From an uncultured Rhodopirellula sp. (GTDB lineage Bacteria > Planctomycetota > Planctomycetia > Pirellulales > Pirellulaceae): 5,858 nucleotides of DNA. The stretch lies in assembly GCA_913061385.1 (NCBI GenBank), contig CAJXTM010000285.1, positions 1-5,858 of the forward strand, read 5' to 3'. This document shows, one piece after another, positions 5,485 through 5,858 of this stretch; the first letter of the stretch is position 1, and each line of letters opens with the position of its first letter. The position numbers were made by a program, and so were the translations under genes. The notes beneath the pieces were generated by a model, which saw only the letters and a program-made list of their open reading frames with translations, did not search any database and was not told where the DNA came from.

Positions 5485-5858
5485 ATGCACGCTCGAGAAT
5501 CTGATTCGCAACAAGCTGACGAGAATGACGCCGTGGCCTACGCAGAAATTGAGGGCGTTCAACTGAAATTATCGCGGCCCTACACCTTTCCGGGGCAGTG
5601 GATCGGTCAGCAGGAAGTCCTGATGCAGTTACTTGCCTGCTGGATCACGGTCGATGACCTCGATCTACCGCTGACTCCTCGGTTGGTTGGTTCACCCGGA
5701 GTCGGAAAGACGCAGTTGGCGATTGCTGCCGCTCAGGCTCAAAAACGACCGCTTTACATTTATCAATGCACTGCCGATACCCGCCCTGAAGATTTGTTGG
5801 TCACGCCTGTTCTAAGTCAGGGAGGCGAAATCTCGTATCACGCCTCGCCGCTCGTTTC
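5485..5858 (+). CDS. MoxR/AAA_5-type AAA+ ATPase, N-terminal part (3' end outside window)
   Basis: The frame is open from ATG 5485 to the window end, giving 124 complete codons. An in-frame TGA at 5443-5445 and no other usual start codon in between make this ATG the likely start, though no ribosome-binding site is seen. After an acidic N-terminus of about 25 residues come [14 protein letters not shown] (33-46), the usual lead-in helix of MoxR-type ATPases, and then Walker A GSPGVGKT (69-76; Lys75 and Thr76 bind ATP and Mg). [11 protein letters not shown] (95-105) is the region after the second strand that is characteristic of the MoxR/CbbQ/NorQ (AAA_5) group. Walker B, the arginine finger and the sensors lie outside the window. 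Such ATPases usually work as chaperones that remodel or activate partner proteins, often beside von Willebrand factor A-domain genes, so the next gene downstream should reveal its role. Which subgroup it belongs to cannot be settled from the visible part. Confidence 0.82.
   Translation, partial: MHARESDSQQADENDAVAYAEIEGVQLKLSRPYTFPGQWIGQQEVLMQLLACWITVDDLDLPLTPRLVGSPGVGKTQLAIAAAQAQKRPLYIYQCTADTRPEDLLVTPVLSQGGEISYHASPLV

Overview
The window looks like chromosomal DNA from a planctomycete or a related bacterium. This is an inference from four things: protein style, moderate GC, gene-poor spacers of several hundred bases, and weak or absent Shine-Dalgarno sites before most genes. No sequence search was possible. 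Five coding genes are supported. Two are cut by the window ends, and no tRNA, rRNA, CRISPR array, insertion sequence or phage gene was seen.

Layout: (1) 2-493 (+) is the C-terminal half of a dihydrodipicolinate synthase/N-acetylneuraminate lyase-family aldolase. It converges, with a 31-bp gap, on (2) 525-1508 (-), a CDP-diacylglycerol--serine O-phosphatidyltransferase (pssA) with a perfect CDP-alcohol phosphotransferase motif and a long, very basic N-terminal extension. (3) 1509-2342 is an 834-bp spacer between divergent genes. It has no convincing gene but holds a 14-bp tandem repeat and several hairpin-capable inverted repeats. (4) 2343-4016 (+) is nadB, L-aspartate oxidase, with all expected active-site residues. 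(5) 4117-5091 (+) is a class 3 lipase-family alpha/beta hydrolase with an intact Ser-Asp-His triad and no signal peptide. (6) 5092-5484 is a 393-bp spacer with a 23-bp imperfect direct repeat and an inverted repeat. (7) 5485 to the end (+) is the N-terminal part of a MoxR/AAA_5-type ATPase with a clear Walker A.

The genes do not form one obvious pathway. PssA makes phosphatidylserine, the precursor of phosphatidylethanolamine. NadB starts de novo NAD synthesis. The lipase could act on intracellular acyl esters. The ATPase is probably the first gene of a separate downstream unit. nadB and the lipase gene are co-directional with a 100-bp gap and might be co-transcribed, but the lipase gene has its own ribosome-binding site. 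I found no convincing new system. The points most worth a second look are the structured pssA-nadB spacer, the A9 tract in pssA where slippage in either direction stops translation at once, and the cytoplasmic-looking lipase.
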